This document shows positions 20,586-31,344 of a DNA stretch of 64,000 nucleotides, in pieces (position 1 is the first letter of the stretch; every line of letters begins with the position of its first letter). This stretch comes from Pegoplata infirma (lineage: Eukaryota; Arthropoda; Insecta; Diptera; Anthomyiidae). A program made the translations under genes and the position numbers. The stretch covers positions 89,713,904 to 89,777,903 of the forward strand of contig OY992538.1 of NCBI GenBank assembly GCA_963921195.1, read 5' to 3'. The notes beneath the pieces are model-generated. The model searched no databases. It saw only the letters and a program-made list of their open reading frames with translations, and was not told where the DNA came from.

Positions 20586-22603
20586 CACTCTAATCAATTT
20601 TCATGTAAATTTACCCTGTTTATAGTAGGTAACTTGTCTCCTACTATAAACCGTGTAAAAATACATGTTGTATTTAAAAAGATAGACACAAAGTATGTAA
20701 AAGTACATATTCATGTGTCTACAAAATGTTTCGGAACAAAAATGTTTCAATAAATTTTACGGTGTTTATGTGTAAACATAAATTTTAATTTAGTAAACTT
20801 AAAATAGAAATGCCTGAAAATACATGGAAATTATGTGCATATACATTGAAAATGCCTTTCATAAAACCACCCTAACTTTTTAAATTTCAAATATAAAAAA
20901 ACAAGAAATTTATTTTGAAATTATGCTTTATTTAAAATAAAAGTAAAGGTTTAAAAATAAAAACGCTAAAACTACATAAAAAAAGTTAGATAAAATAAAT
21001 AAAAAATTAAATTACCAATGTTAGTGAAAGAACTTTATCTTAAAAAAAAATGTATTAGAATTTTTCTATAGAAAAAATGTTTCAGAATAATAGAACTTGT
21101 CAACAGAGAAAATGGTTTCGACTTTAAGTATTTTTCTATAGAAAAATTTTCTATAGAAAAAAAAAAATTGTATAGAAAAATTTTCTTTAGAAAAATTCTC
21201 AGATTCTGAGACATTCTTCTATAGAAAAATTCGTAGATTCTGAGACATTTTTTCTTTAGAAAAGTTCTCAGATTCTGAGACATTTTTCCTATAGAAATAT
21301 TGTCAGATTCTGAGTCATTTTTTTTTATAAAGAAATAATTTCTCAGAATAAGAAAAACTTTCTACAAAAATTCTAAGAAATTCTTTTAAACAGACAGATT
21401 CGGTAACATTTTTTCTATAGAAAAATTCTCAGATTTTTTCTATAGAATCTGAGACTTTTTCAATAGAAAATGTCTTAGAAACTTAGACATGTTCCATAAG
21501 AAAAATGTTTAAGAATCTGAGAATTTTTCTATGGGAAAAATGTCTCAGAATCTGAGACGTTTTCTATATTCTGAGACATTTTTTTTATAGAAAAATTCTC
21601 AGATTCTGATACATTTTTTCTATAGAAAAATTCTCAGATTCCGAGACATTTTTTCTATAGAAAAATTCCCAGATTCTGAGACATTTTTTCTATAGAAAAA
21701 TTTCTCAAATTCTGAGTTATTTTTTCTATAGAAAAGTTCTCAGATTCTGGAACATTTTTTCTATAGAAAAATTCTCAGATTCTGAGAAATTTTTTCTATA
21801 GAAAAATAAAACTTTGACTGGACACTGGGGAGAATCAAAGTTAAAAAAATGTCATGGTTTAACAATTGTTTAAACGATCAATTTTTGTGTTTCTCAATTT
21901 AAAAAAAAAACATTTTGCGGGTACATTTTGCATGAAAAAATGGTGTCCTTCGTTACTTTTACTTTAATGTTTAACATCACACAGGTCACACTATGTTTCC
22001 GTTTTTTTATAAGATGGAACCTTCTTTATCAATTTATGTAAGTTTTGGAGTGGTTTTAGGTCCACCTAATGCTGCTCCCATTAATTGCCGCTTTAAACAA
22101 TTTCTGTAAACAATATGTTAAATAAATTAGTTGTTAAATTTAAATCCATATATTTGGTGGAAAAAATTTACCTTTTAAAAATACAAAATCGACATCTTAT
22201 ATAGTTTATCTTAAAATTTTGTTAAACGCTTTGAATGGTATAACAAAAACATCCAGAATTTCTTAAATTTTTGAATATTTTTTCCTGTTTTATTCGTTTT
22301 TATTTAAATTTCCAAAATAATATTTTTTTTTTAAATCAAGTTTTGACAATTTCAACAATACTTTGCTAATATGTACGATTACATATAATGTGTCTGAAAT
22401 AAAATTTTACAAAGAAAAAATGTATATTTAAAGTGAAAGTGTCTGTTATCTGATAAACATGTTCCACAACACACAATGTACTATTCTTTATGTGTAATTC
22501 TTTACAAATAAACACAACGTGCTTATATTTACGCCTTTTCTGTAAATATACATGAAAATTTACTAACTTAATAATAGTAAAGTTACATGCATTTTTTAGA
22601 GTG
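20586..22603. mobile_element. TA-flanked CACTCTAA...TTAGAGTG element containing 35-bp-type repeats
   Basis: TIRs CACTCTAATCAATTTTCATG and GTTACATGCATTTTTTAGAGTG, with TA on each side (20584-20585, 22604-22605). Subterminal CATGTAAATTTAC words repeat near both ends. About 21040-21815 is an imperfect tandem array of the CTCAGATTCTGAGACA repeat. The 123-codon minus-strand frame at 22366-22737 runs across the right boundary and is therefore not a gene of either sequence. Confidence 0.65.
21040..21815 (+). repeat. diverged ~36-bp tandem repeat (TTCTATAGAAAAATTCTCAG)
   Basis: Units of about 35-37 bp: TTTTTCTATAGAAAAATTCTCAGATTCTGAGACA with many substitutions and a few broken units. It is related to the homogeneous 35-bp array at 25301-28358 but uses CTATAG where that uses CTTATAG. 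Confidence 0.8.
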
Positions 22604-22833
22604 TAACCAAAAAATAAACTCCATAAAATATTAACTGAAATCTCAATATAAATGGATGTATAACATGTACTCAAATCATTATCCTTAATTTTTATAACGT
22701 ACAAGAATTTGTGGAAGAAATACCTTTTTATAATCAAGTTAATTAAAGAAAAATATAAATCATAAACTTGAAAGCAGATTCCTGAAAGACTTTTAGAGCT
22801 TCCAGGATTCCGTATAATAAATGTGGTCAGAAA

Positions 22834-22974
22834 ACGATTATTTGTTTGAAAAGATTTGAATGCATATGGGTGTGAAGAAAGCGCCGCAGACGAAAAATTT
22901 TTACAAGAGATTTTTCGTCTGCGGCGCTTTCTTCACACCCATATGCATTCAAATCTTTTCAAACAAATAATCGT
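22834..22974. repeat. perfect palindrome, 64-bp arms, 13-bp loop
   Basis: Arms 22834-22897 and 22911-22974 are exact reverse complements (core GCGCCGCAGACGAAAAA). A single strand would fold into a 64-bp perfect hairpin. It lies in the middle of the 20230-23697 foldback element. Confidence 0.9.
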
Positions 22975-23839
22975 ATTCCAAAAACAAATATTTTAAAATG
23001 AAGATAAGGGTGCGTAAAGGCCGAAAGTCCATTTCGCCTACACTTTAAAAAATCCAATGTGCCGCCAAACCAACAGAATCCTAAAATTTTTTATTACATC
23101 GGTTGATGATCTTCAGTTTGTCATGCAATACCTCTTATTTTTCATAAATTAAAACCATAGTTAAAAGAACTCGAAATTTTTCTCAATTACTCGCAGCGTG
23201 CACTTCGCATTGAAGTAAACTTTTTTTTTTTGGATTTTGATTGACATTTATGTACTTCTGAATTAATGGTTTCCTGACATTATTTACAAGATAATTCAAA
23301 AAGCATTGAAAAAGGATTTACTCTGGTTCGAGGTCACTTAATTTCCCCGTAATAAATTAATTTTTCATGAAAATAACTAATGAAAATAACTAATATTTAT
23401 TATTTTTAATTATTTTTTAATTAAAGAAACTTGAAAATTCATTAAGTTAAATTTTTATTTTCATAATTTACTCTCAAACTGTTGGGAGTTATTTCATTAA
23501 AATAATTTGGGAGTTACTGCATAATGAAATAACTCCCAAACATAAAAATGAAACAACTTCCAAAAAAAATGAAATAATCCCCGCAGATTTGGGAGTTATT
23601 TCATTATGAAATAACTCCCAAATCGTATGGAAATTTTTGGGAGTTATTGCATTATTTTTCTTGGGACTTATTTCATTGGGAGTTATTTCATGGCGCCGGA
23701 GAGACGGACATCGCTAGAATGTCTTAAAATCGATCGGGGATCATGAATATATATACTTGGTTCCAGATCGATATTTCGATGAGTTACAAACGGAATCACA
23801 AACTTATATATACCCTCTATCACTAAGTGGAGGGTAGAA

Positions 23840-25300
23840 AAAATGTTTGGGGATATTTTCATTTGTTTAGAATTTGGATGGTAATTTAATTTTTTTTAAA
23901 ATTTTGCATTACTGGAAAAAATTATCTTTGTTTAGGATTAAACTGAGTTAAAACCACAAATTCTGTTTTTTAGATTAAGTTAAAGTAAGGTACAGAAACG
24001 TAAACTAAAAACCGCTTATTTTCAAACATACTCGTTAGTGTTGGCAGGTTTTGGTATTTTATTGGTAAAAATGAGCAAGGGTGGCAACTTTTGTAATTGG
24101 AAATGCGATATTCAGTATGGAAACACCACGTTTATTGGCATTTACTAAACTTTAACTAAAAACAGAATGTTTAGTTAAAGTTGGTTTTAATTTAATAAAG
24201 TTTAACTAAACGAACTTTGAAACATAATTTAAGTGATATGTCAAAAACTCAGCGCAAAAGATTGGAATGCATATGGGCCTGCGGCGCATCACACATAGCT
24301 TTTAAAGTTTTAAAAGTCCTTTTTTGCAAAAATTCGAAAATTCCTGTCATGAGTGTGAGTAAAAAATCACTCACGTGCCCATCTTTGAAATATTATTTCA
24401 TATTTAATGAAAAAATCATTTAAATTTTCCAATCTTTTAGTTTTTGATTTACCGACAATTTAATAGTAGCAAACCCTAAGCAGAATTTAACTATGAAGTG
24501 TAAAAAAGTGCACTTATGTGTTCAATAACGCAAATAAAAACTATTTTTAATAGAAATTAATTACATGCGACATCTCGATTTGAATTGTTGGACAACTATA
24601 AAAATTAAGATTGATTTTAGTTTAATAAAACAAAACGCAACAAGATGCCACTAAAAACTGCATTAAAAATTCTTGGAAATATGCAGAAAATCAAAATCTA
24701 CAAAACTAGTTTAATTAAAAATGTAAAACAGTAGTAAATAAAATTTATGTCAAAATCTTTTTGAAAATTTATGTTAAAAAATCTTGACCTACTATTATTG
24801 CTATAATTAACAAAAATTTACTACAACTTAAAAAACAGGTGATAATCGTACGATACTATTTTTTAAATTTATTACAGTAATCAAATAAATAAAAAAATCT
24901 GCTGAATTTTATAAAATTTTAAATAATATTTTAATTTTATTAAAATGATTTTTCATGTCAATGACTCAATTTAATAACATTTTTTTTTTGCTATTTGTAT
25001 TTAACATGATATTAAATTGTTTGCCAGTATTTAAATTGGAGATTTTGCATTTTTATAGGTATTAAATGAATATTTAACGAAAGCGTTGTGCAAATAAATG
25101 ATTTCAATTAATTTGAGACGTTACTAAACATTTTTTATTATAAAAATTATAAGTTTAAATTATTAGTGCCTAGACACTAAAGAGACAAAGTCATCAAATT
25201 AATAAACACATGTTTAACTATGTTTAAATGTTTTATTGACATTAAAAAAATATCGGCGTTTAATGACCTTTTCTCTTATACATTTCATATGATCTCAAAA
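23840..25300. other. gene-free region, mostly unique AT-rich sequence
   Basis: About 23940-24210 contains TTTAGTTAAAGTT / AACTTTAACTAAA words in both orientations, possibly an old MITE. At 24262-24288, GGAATGCATATGGGCCTGCGGCGC resembles the arm of the 22834-22974 palindrome. No coding region or RNA gene was recognised; the 68-codon frame at 24217 has no known match that I can name. Confidence 0.4.
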
Positions 25301-28300
25301 AATCTCAGATTTTGAGACATTTTTCTTAAAGAAAAAGTCTCAAATTCTAAGACATTTTTCGTATAGAAAAAGTCTCAGATTCTGTAATATTTTTCTATAA
25401 AAAAAGTCCTAGATTCTGATACAGTTTTCTTATAGAAAAAGTATATTTTCTGAGACATTTTTCTTATAGAAAAAGTTTCAGATTCTGAGACTCTTTTCTT
25501 ATGGAAAAAGTTTTAGATTCTGAGCATTTTTCTTATAGAAAAAGTCTCAGATTCTGAGACATTTTTCTTATAGAAAAAGTCTAAGATTCTGAGACATCTT
25601 TCTTATAGAAAAGGTTTCAAATTCTGAGACATTTTTCTTAAAGAAATACTTTCAGATTCTGAGAAATTTTTCTTATGTAAAAAGTTTCAGGTTCTGATGT
25701 ATTTTTTTTTATTAAAAAAGTCTTTTTCTTATAAAAAAAAGTCTCAGATTCTGAGACATTTTTCTTATAAAAAAAGTCTCAGATTCTGAGACATTTTTCA
25801 GATTCTGAGACATTTTTCTTATAGAAAAAGTCTCAGATTCTGAGAAATTTTTCTTATAGAAAAAGTCTCAGATTCTGAGACATTTTTCTTATAGAAAAAG
25901 TCTCAGATTCTGAGACATTTTTCTTATAGAAAAAGTCTCAGATTCTGAGACATTTTTCTTATAGAAAAAGTCTCAGATTCTGAGACATTTTTCTTATAGA
26001 AAAAGTCTCAGATTCTGAGACATTTTTCTTATAGAAAAAGTCTCAGATTCTGAGACATTTTTCTTATAGAAAAAGTCTCAGATTCTGAGACATTTTTCTT
26101 ATAGAAAAAGTCTCAGATTCTGAGACATTTTTCTTATAGAAAAAGTCTCAGATTCTGAGACATTTTTCTTATAGAAAAAGTCTCAGATTCTGAGACATTT
26201 TTCTTATAGAAAAAGTCTCAGATTCTGAGACATTTTTCTTATAGAAAAAGTCTCAGATTCTGAGACATTTTTCTTATAGAAAAAGTCTCAGATTCTGAGA
26301 CATTTTTCTTATAGAAAAAGTCTCAGATTCTGAGACATTTTTCTTATAGAAAAAGTCTCAGATTCTGAGACATTTTTCTTATAGAAAAAGTCTCAGATTC
26401 TGAGACATTTTTCTTATAGAAAAAGTCTCAGATTCTGAGACATTTTTCTTATAGAAAAAGTCTCAGATTCTGAGACATTTTTCTTATAGAAAAAGTCTCA
26501 GATTCTGAGACATTTTTCTTATAGAAAAAGTCTCAGATTCTGAGACATTTTTCTTATAGAAAAAGTCTCAGATTCTGAGACATTTTTCTTATAGAAAAAG
26601 TCTCAGATTCTGAGACATTTTTCTTATAAAAAAAGTCTCAGATTCTGAGACATTTTTCTTATAGAAAAAGTCTCAGATTCTGAGACATTTTTCTTATAGA
26701 AAAAGTCTCAGATTCTGAGACATTTTTCTTATAGAAAAAGTCTCAGATTCTGAGACATTTTTCTTATAGAAAAAGTCTCAGATTCTGAGACATTTTTCTT
26801 ATAGAAAAAGTCTCAGATTCTGAGACATTTTTCTTATAGAAAAAGTCTCAGATTCTGAGACATTTTTCTTATAGAAAAAGTCTCAGATTCTGAGACATTT
26901 TTCTAAGTCTCATATTCTAAGACATTTTTCTTAAAGAAAAAGTCTCAGATTCTGAGACATTTTTCTTATAAAAAAAGTCTCAGATTCTGAGACATTTTTC
27001 CTAAAAAAAAGTCTCAGATTCTGAGACATTTTTCTTATAAAAAAAGTCTCACATTCTGAGACATTTTTCTTATAAAAAAAGTCTCAGATTCTGAGACATT
27101 TTTCTTATAAAAAAAGTCTCAGATTCTGAGACATTTTTCTTATAAAAAAAGTCTCAGATTCTGAGATATTTTTCTTATAGAAAAAGTCTCAGATTCTGAG
27201 ACATTTTTCTTATAAAAAAAGTCTCAGATTCTGAGACATTTTTCTTATAAAAAAAGTCTCAGATTCTGAGACATTTTTCTTATAAAAAAAGTCTCAGATT
27301 CTGAGACATTTTTCTTATAAAAAAAGTCTCAGATTCTGAGACATTTTTCTTATAAAAAAAGTCTCAGATTCTGAGACATTTTTCTTATAAAAAAAGTCTC
27401 AGATTCTGAGACATTTTTCTTATAAAAAAAGTCTCAGATTCTGAGACATTTTTCTTATAAAAAAAGTCTCAGATTCTGAGACATTTTTCTTATAAAAAAA
27501 GTCTCAGATTCTGAGACATTTTTCTTATAAAAAAAGTCTCAGATTCTGAGACATTTTTCTTATAAAAAAAGTCTCAGATTCTGAGACATTTTTCTTATAA
27601 AAAAAGTCTCAGATTCTGAGACATTTTTCTTATAGAAAAAGTCTCAGATTCTGAGACATTTTTCTTATAGAAAAAGTCTCAGATTCTGAGACATTTTCTT
27701 ATAGAAAAAGTCTCAGATTCTGAGACATTTTTTTTATAGAAAAAGTCTCAGATTCTGAGACATTTTTTTTATAGAAAAAGTCTCAGATTCTGAGACATTT
27801 TTTTTATAGAAAAAGTCTCAGATTCTGAGACATTTTTCTTATAGAAAAAGTCTCAGATTCTGAGACATTTTTCTTATAGAAAAAGTCTCAGATTCTGAGA
27901 CATTTTTCTTATAGAAAAAGTCTCAGATTCTGAGACATTTTTCTTATAGAAAAAGTCTCAGATTCTGAGACATTTTTCTTATAGAAAAAGTCTCAGATTC
28001 TGAGACATTTTTCTTATAGAAAAAGTCTCAGATTCTGAGACATTTTTCTTATAGAAAAAGTCTCAGATTCTGAGACATTTTTCTTATAGAAAAAGTCTCA
28101 GATTCTGAGACATTTTTCTTATAGAAAAAGTCTCAGATTCTGAGACATTTTTCTTATAGAAAAAGTATATTTTCTAAGACATTTTTCTTATAGAAAAAGT
28201 CTCAGATTCTGAGAAATTTTTCAAATAAATAAGTCTCAGATTCTGAGACATTTTGCCTATAGAAAAAGTCAATGTTCCTATAGAAAAAGTTTCAGATTCA

Positions 28301-28358
28301 GAGATTCTATAGACAGAGTCTCAAATTCTGATACATTTTTTTATAGAAAAAGTTTCAG
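25301..28358 (+). repeat. 35-bp satellite array (TCTCAGATTCTGAGACATTT), ~85 units
   Basis: A 35-bp period; each unit is CATTTTTCTTATAGAAAAAG followed by TCTCAGATTCTGAGA. The core 25735-28170 is nearly homogeneous and the edges are degenerate. Units fall in blocks: CTTATAGAAAAAG type (about 25800-26900 and 27630-28160), CTTATAAAAAAAG type (about 26950-27600) and three consecutive TTTTATAG units (27725-27825). CTCAGATTCTGAG is a 13-base dyad. There are no spacers, so it is not a CRISPR array. No gene inside. Confidence 0.95.
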
Positions 28359-29460
28359 GATCTCTCCTCGTCTTTTTATATCTGATTCGTGTTTCGCTAT
28401 GCTTGTTTTAAGCTTTCTTTTCGTTGTGCCAGCAAAACACATCTCCTCCCCTTATTAATTTCAATATGAATGTATTTATTCGGTCATTTTAAAAATAAAC
28501 ATGAAAATATCTTAAATAAATATAAATACTCAGTTCTATTTCAACACTGTTTTATATTTATTTTAAAGTTGTTTCTGCTTCATTTTAATATTTAGTTTCT
28601 TAGTACAGGGGATTAGAAAATATCATTTAAATTACATGTGATCTTTGAATTTTTTTTGTTTAATTCAAAATTCGTTTTAGCCGTACTCAACTGTATAATG
28701 TCAAATTTCTTTTGTACATATTGTTTATTATGAAATTTTTTTGTGTCTACAGTAATTTAAAACTTAACTTAAAATATTTGCATCCTCATGTGATAAAGAT
28801 ATTTTTTTCAGGGTTTCTAATAAAAGCTAGACAAAATGCAGACTTGCAGCTGTTTATGTTTAAGTTTGAAAAATTATTTAATTTTTGTTTCCATAAAATA
28901 ATGAAATTATAATGACATTTGAACAAGTGTGTAGGTTTTTGACATGTGTTAACCAAAATAAAATATTTGCTTAAACATTTCCATATATCTAGCAAATTTT
29001 CACTGAATTCTACTTTGGAATTTGGTTTTAGTTTACATAAACTGTTAAAATTTTTCAAAAATTTTTGGAACTTGTAAAAAAAACTATTTTTTTCTTAAAT
29101 TCTTTGAAAAAAATTTATCACCAACATTTTTTTAGCAATTGATAACTATCTCAGGAAAATTTTTTGGAACAAATTATTGGTTCAAAAGATTCTTGCAATA
29201 TATTCTACTGTAATCACAACAAAATTTTTTATGTGAAATTATTTTTCAAAAAAACTACTTGCTCAAAAAAAAAAACGATTATTTCGGGACAATTTCAAAC
29301 AAAAAACCTTGATTCTGGAATGTTAAGTAGAATCGGTTGCAGGGTAATTTGATGCGTTCTGGAACCGCTTATTTGGAACAGAAAATTTTGCTGGGATTTT
29401 TAGCTCTTATCAAAAGAACTTATAAACCGTTAAAGTTAAAAAGAGGAATACTGGTATTCT
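28359..29460. other. gene-free, apparently unique sequence
   Basis: Little repeat structure. Frames of 60-90 codons exist on both strands and overlap, are low complexity and resemble nothing I know. No splice-exon pattern as clear as that at 59826 was found. Confidence 0.4.
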
Positions 29461-29592
29461 CCTGTAGGTTAGTTGGTAGCGTACTAGCCTATTTAGTAGA
29501 TGTTCGTGTGTTCGATTCCCAACGGAGTTCAATTTCGCTGCAACGAACGATGGATTTGTATTTAAATGATTACCAATAAATAAAACAAATTT
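29461..29592 (+). mobile_element. tRNA-derived SINE, copy 1
   Basis: A head with GGTTAGTTGGTAGCG (A-box region) and GTGTTCGATTCCCAA (B-box region), then a tRNA-unrelated body CAATTTCGCTGCAACGA...GATTACCA and an AATAAATAAAAC tail. Head and body match the minus-strand copy at 59949-60134. A possible imperfect TSD is GGTATTCT / AGTATTCT. The 80-codon frame across it is just the translated SINE. Confidence 0.7.
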
Positions 29593-29748
29593 TAGTATTC
29601 TTGGTAATACCAAAAATGTAGTTTATTATAAAAAGTCTCTAAGATTTTCAGAAATCTCTTGAGCAAATGAAAAGTTAAAACCCAATCTTGTTAATAATGA
29701 AAGTGATAGAAATTTAAGTTTTTATATGTAAAAAATATTTTTTATGTT
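29593..29748. other. spacer
   Basis: Short AT-rich interval between the SINE and the foldback element; no feature seen. Confidence 0.4.
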
Positions 29749-29757
29749 ATGTGATAA

Positions 29758-30843
29758 GGGTGGGTGAAATAAAGCCATAGGCAATAAGGCCATATGGCCT
29801 TATTTCTCAATTCAATGAGAAATAAGGCCATATGGCTTTATTACCAACACGATTGAGCAATAAAGTCATATTGATTTTGCAACCAAAGTGGAAATAAAGC
29901 CATATCAGTTGAAAATGTGGAAATATATTTCCCCGTAAATCCTGCTACCCAAAAAAAAATTATTTAGCGAAGCCGCTAAATTAATTTATGGATTTTGTAA
30001 TCCCTAAGCCCGGCCGAAGGCCGGCTACGCAGAAAATCTTTTTTTGTTTAACTATTTTAGGGATTACAAACTCCATTCCTTAGACGCCTGGGGACAGGAT
30101 TCCCCACCCTCTCCGCAAAATATTTTTTTAATTTAAAGATTATTTAACAAAAACAAGTTTACTGTGTAGCCGGCCTTCGGCCGGGCTTAGGGATTACAAA
30201 CTCCATGCATTAAACCCACCCTCTCCGCAAAGTAAAGTTTTCTAGGGTAGCAGGCCTTTGCGCTATCAAATTTGTTATGCCTTAAAAAGGCCTGATAACC
30301 AAAATAGCTTTGGATTGTTAGAGAGGGTGGGTTTAATGCATGGAGTATGTAATCCCTAAGCCCGGCCAAAGGCCGGCTACGCAGAAAACCTTTATTCAAA
30401 AAAAAAACAACAAATCATAGAAGTCGTAATTTCGACATTTCGTCCAAAAAAAAATATTTTGGATTATTTGACAATTTGGTTTTGGGAGAAATGACATTTT
30501 TAGACCTATCATTTTGGGCTATATGTCGCAGCTTGAGCGATATGACATTTACGGTTTTGGGCGATAAGACCTTGGGCGCTATGTCCGTAGGCCATTCATA
30601 AATTAATTTAGCGGCTTCGCTAAATATTTTTTTTTTGGTAGCAGGATTTACGTGCAAATATATTTCCACACCCTCCGCAAAATAATGATGAACATTTTTA
30701 AAAAATATTCAAATGAGTAACAAAGCCATATATGGCTTTATTTCCAACAGTGGTTGGTAATAACGCCATATGGCCTTATTTCTCAACTCTTTGGGAAATA
30801 AGGCCATATGGCCTTATTGCCTATGGCTTTATTTCACCCCCCC
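29758..30843. mobile_element. foldback element with 9-bp TSD ATGTGATAA and CCATATGG palindromes
   Basis: TIRs GGGTGGGTGAAATAAAGCCA and TGGCTTTATTTCACCCCCCC, with perfect ATGTGATAA duplications at 29749-29757 and 30844-30852. Each TIR holds AATAAGGCCATATGGCCTTA+TT palindromes. Inside, the GC-rich hairpin word GCCGGCCTTCGGCCGGGC occurs three times in alternating orientation next to TTAGGGATTACAAACTCCAT. A 9-bp TSD plus long TIRs suggests a Mutator-like (MULE) MITE; that is inference. The 84- and 70-codon frames inside are repeat translations. Confidence 0.8.
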
Positions 30844-30852
30844 ATGTGATAA

Positions 30853-31335
30853 AATCTTTAACAATTTTCATTTTCATATACACCATACTTATGAGGAAAT
30901 ATAATTTTTTTCTGAAAACTTAAAGTTATTGACCTTAAAATTACGAAGAAATCATAAATATCAACTTGCCGTATGCGTAGTAAATAGGAACTATTGTTTT
31001 AAATTAACTTAAAAGAAAATAGAATAAAATGAATTACTTAGTTTCGCCTTGAATCTTGCACTATGGGATAATTTTGTTATAATTAGGGGAAAATATTAAT
31101 TTTCTTTTTTTTTGAGTTCCCTTGATGTCATTTTACACCTTCGAATATCTCTTTCAATATCCAAGAAAATAAAATTCTAAGAACATTTTTGAATATTAAT
31201 CCCATAGTGTTAGATGACAAAGAGACACGCACAGCATAATATATCTTTTTTGACATTAAGAAAAATTAAAACAAAACTTATTTTAATTTTGTTTATGCTT
31301 AATGATTAAGTTTATTTCTTCTTTTCATTTTTAAT
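30853..31335. other. gene-free unique-looking sequence
   Basis: No repeat family, RNA gene or credible ORF was recognised. Confidence 0.4.
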
Positions 31336-31344
31336 ATGTAGCAG

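Larger units (their letters stand above)
20230..23697. mobile_element. large foldback element with GGCGCCATGAAATA termini
   Basis: Both ends read GGCGCCATGAAATARCTCCC inward, and each TIR is a run of ATGAAATAACTCCCA-like units (20230-20420; inverted 23465-23697). It lies in the (GACGGACA)n of the reverse mini-me copy. Inside is a TA-flanked element (20586-22603) and a perfect 64-bp-arm palindrome (22834-22974) whose GCGCCGCAGACGAAAA word also occurs in the 8130-9524 foldback core, tying the two into one family. No transposase found. Confidence 0.75.
18798..23839 (-). mobile_element. mini-me-like retroposon, reverse orientation, split by two insertions
   Basis: Its 3' end (ACAAGTAAAAAAGCT, hairpin TTCGGCCTTGCCGAA) is at 18798-18845, mid part at 19962-20229, and 5' part at 23698-23839 (GACGGACATCGCTAG, AATATATATACTT, TATACCCTCTATCACTAAGTGG). 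Insertions are a CACACAG MITE at 19012-19961 and a foldback element at 20230-23697 that landed in the (GACGGACA) microsatellite. The 60-85 codon frames here are not genes. Confidence 0.75.

Noticed and set aside
22366..22737. 123-codon minus-strand ORF as a gene
   Set aside because: It crosses the right boundary (22603) of a TA-flanked element and has no recognisable domain, so it cannot be a conserved gene of either sequence.
25301..28358. Direct-repeat array as a possible CRISPR
   Set aside because: Units are contiguous 35-mers without variable spacers, in eukaryotic repeat DNA with no cas genes; it is a satellite.
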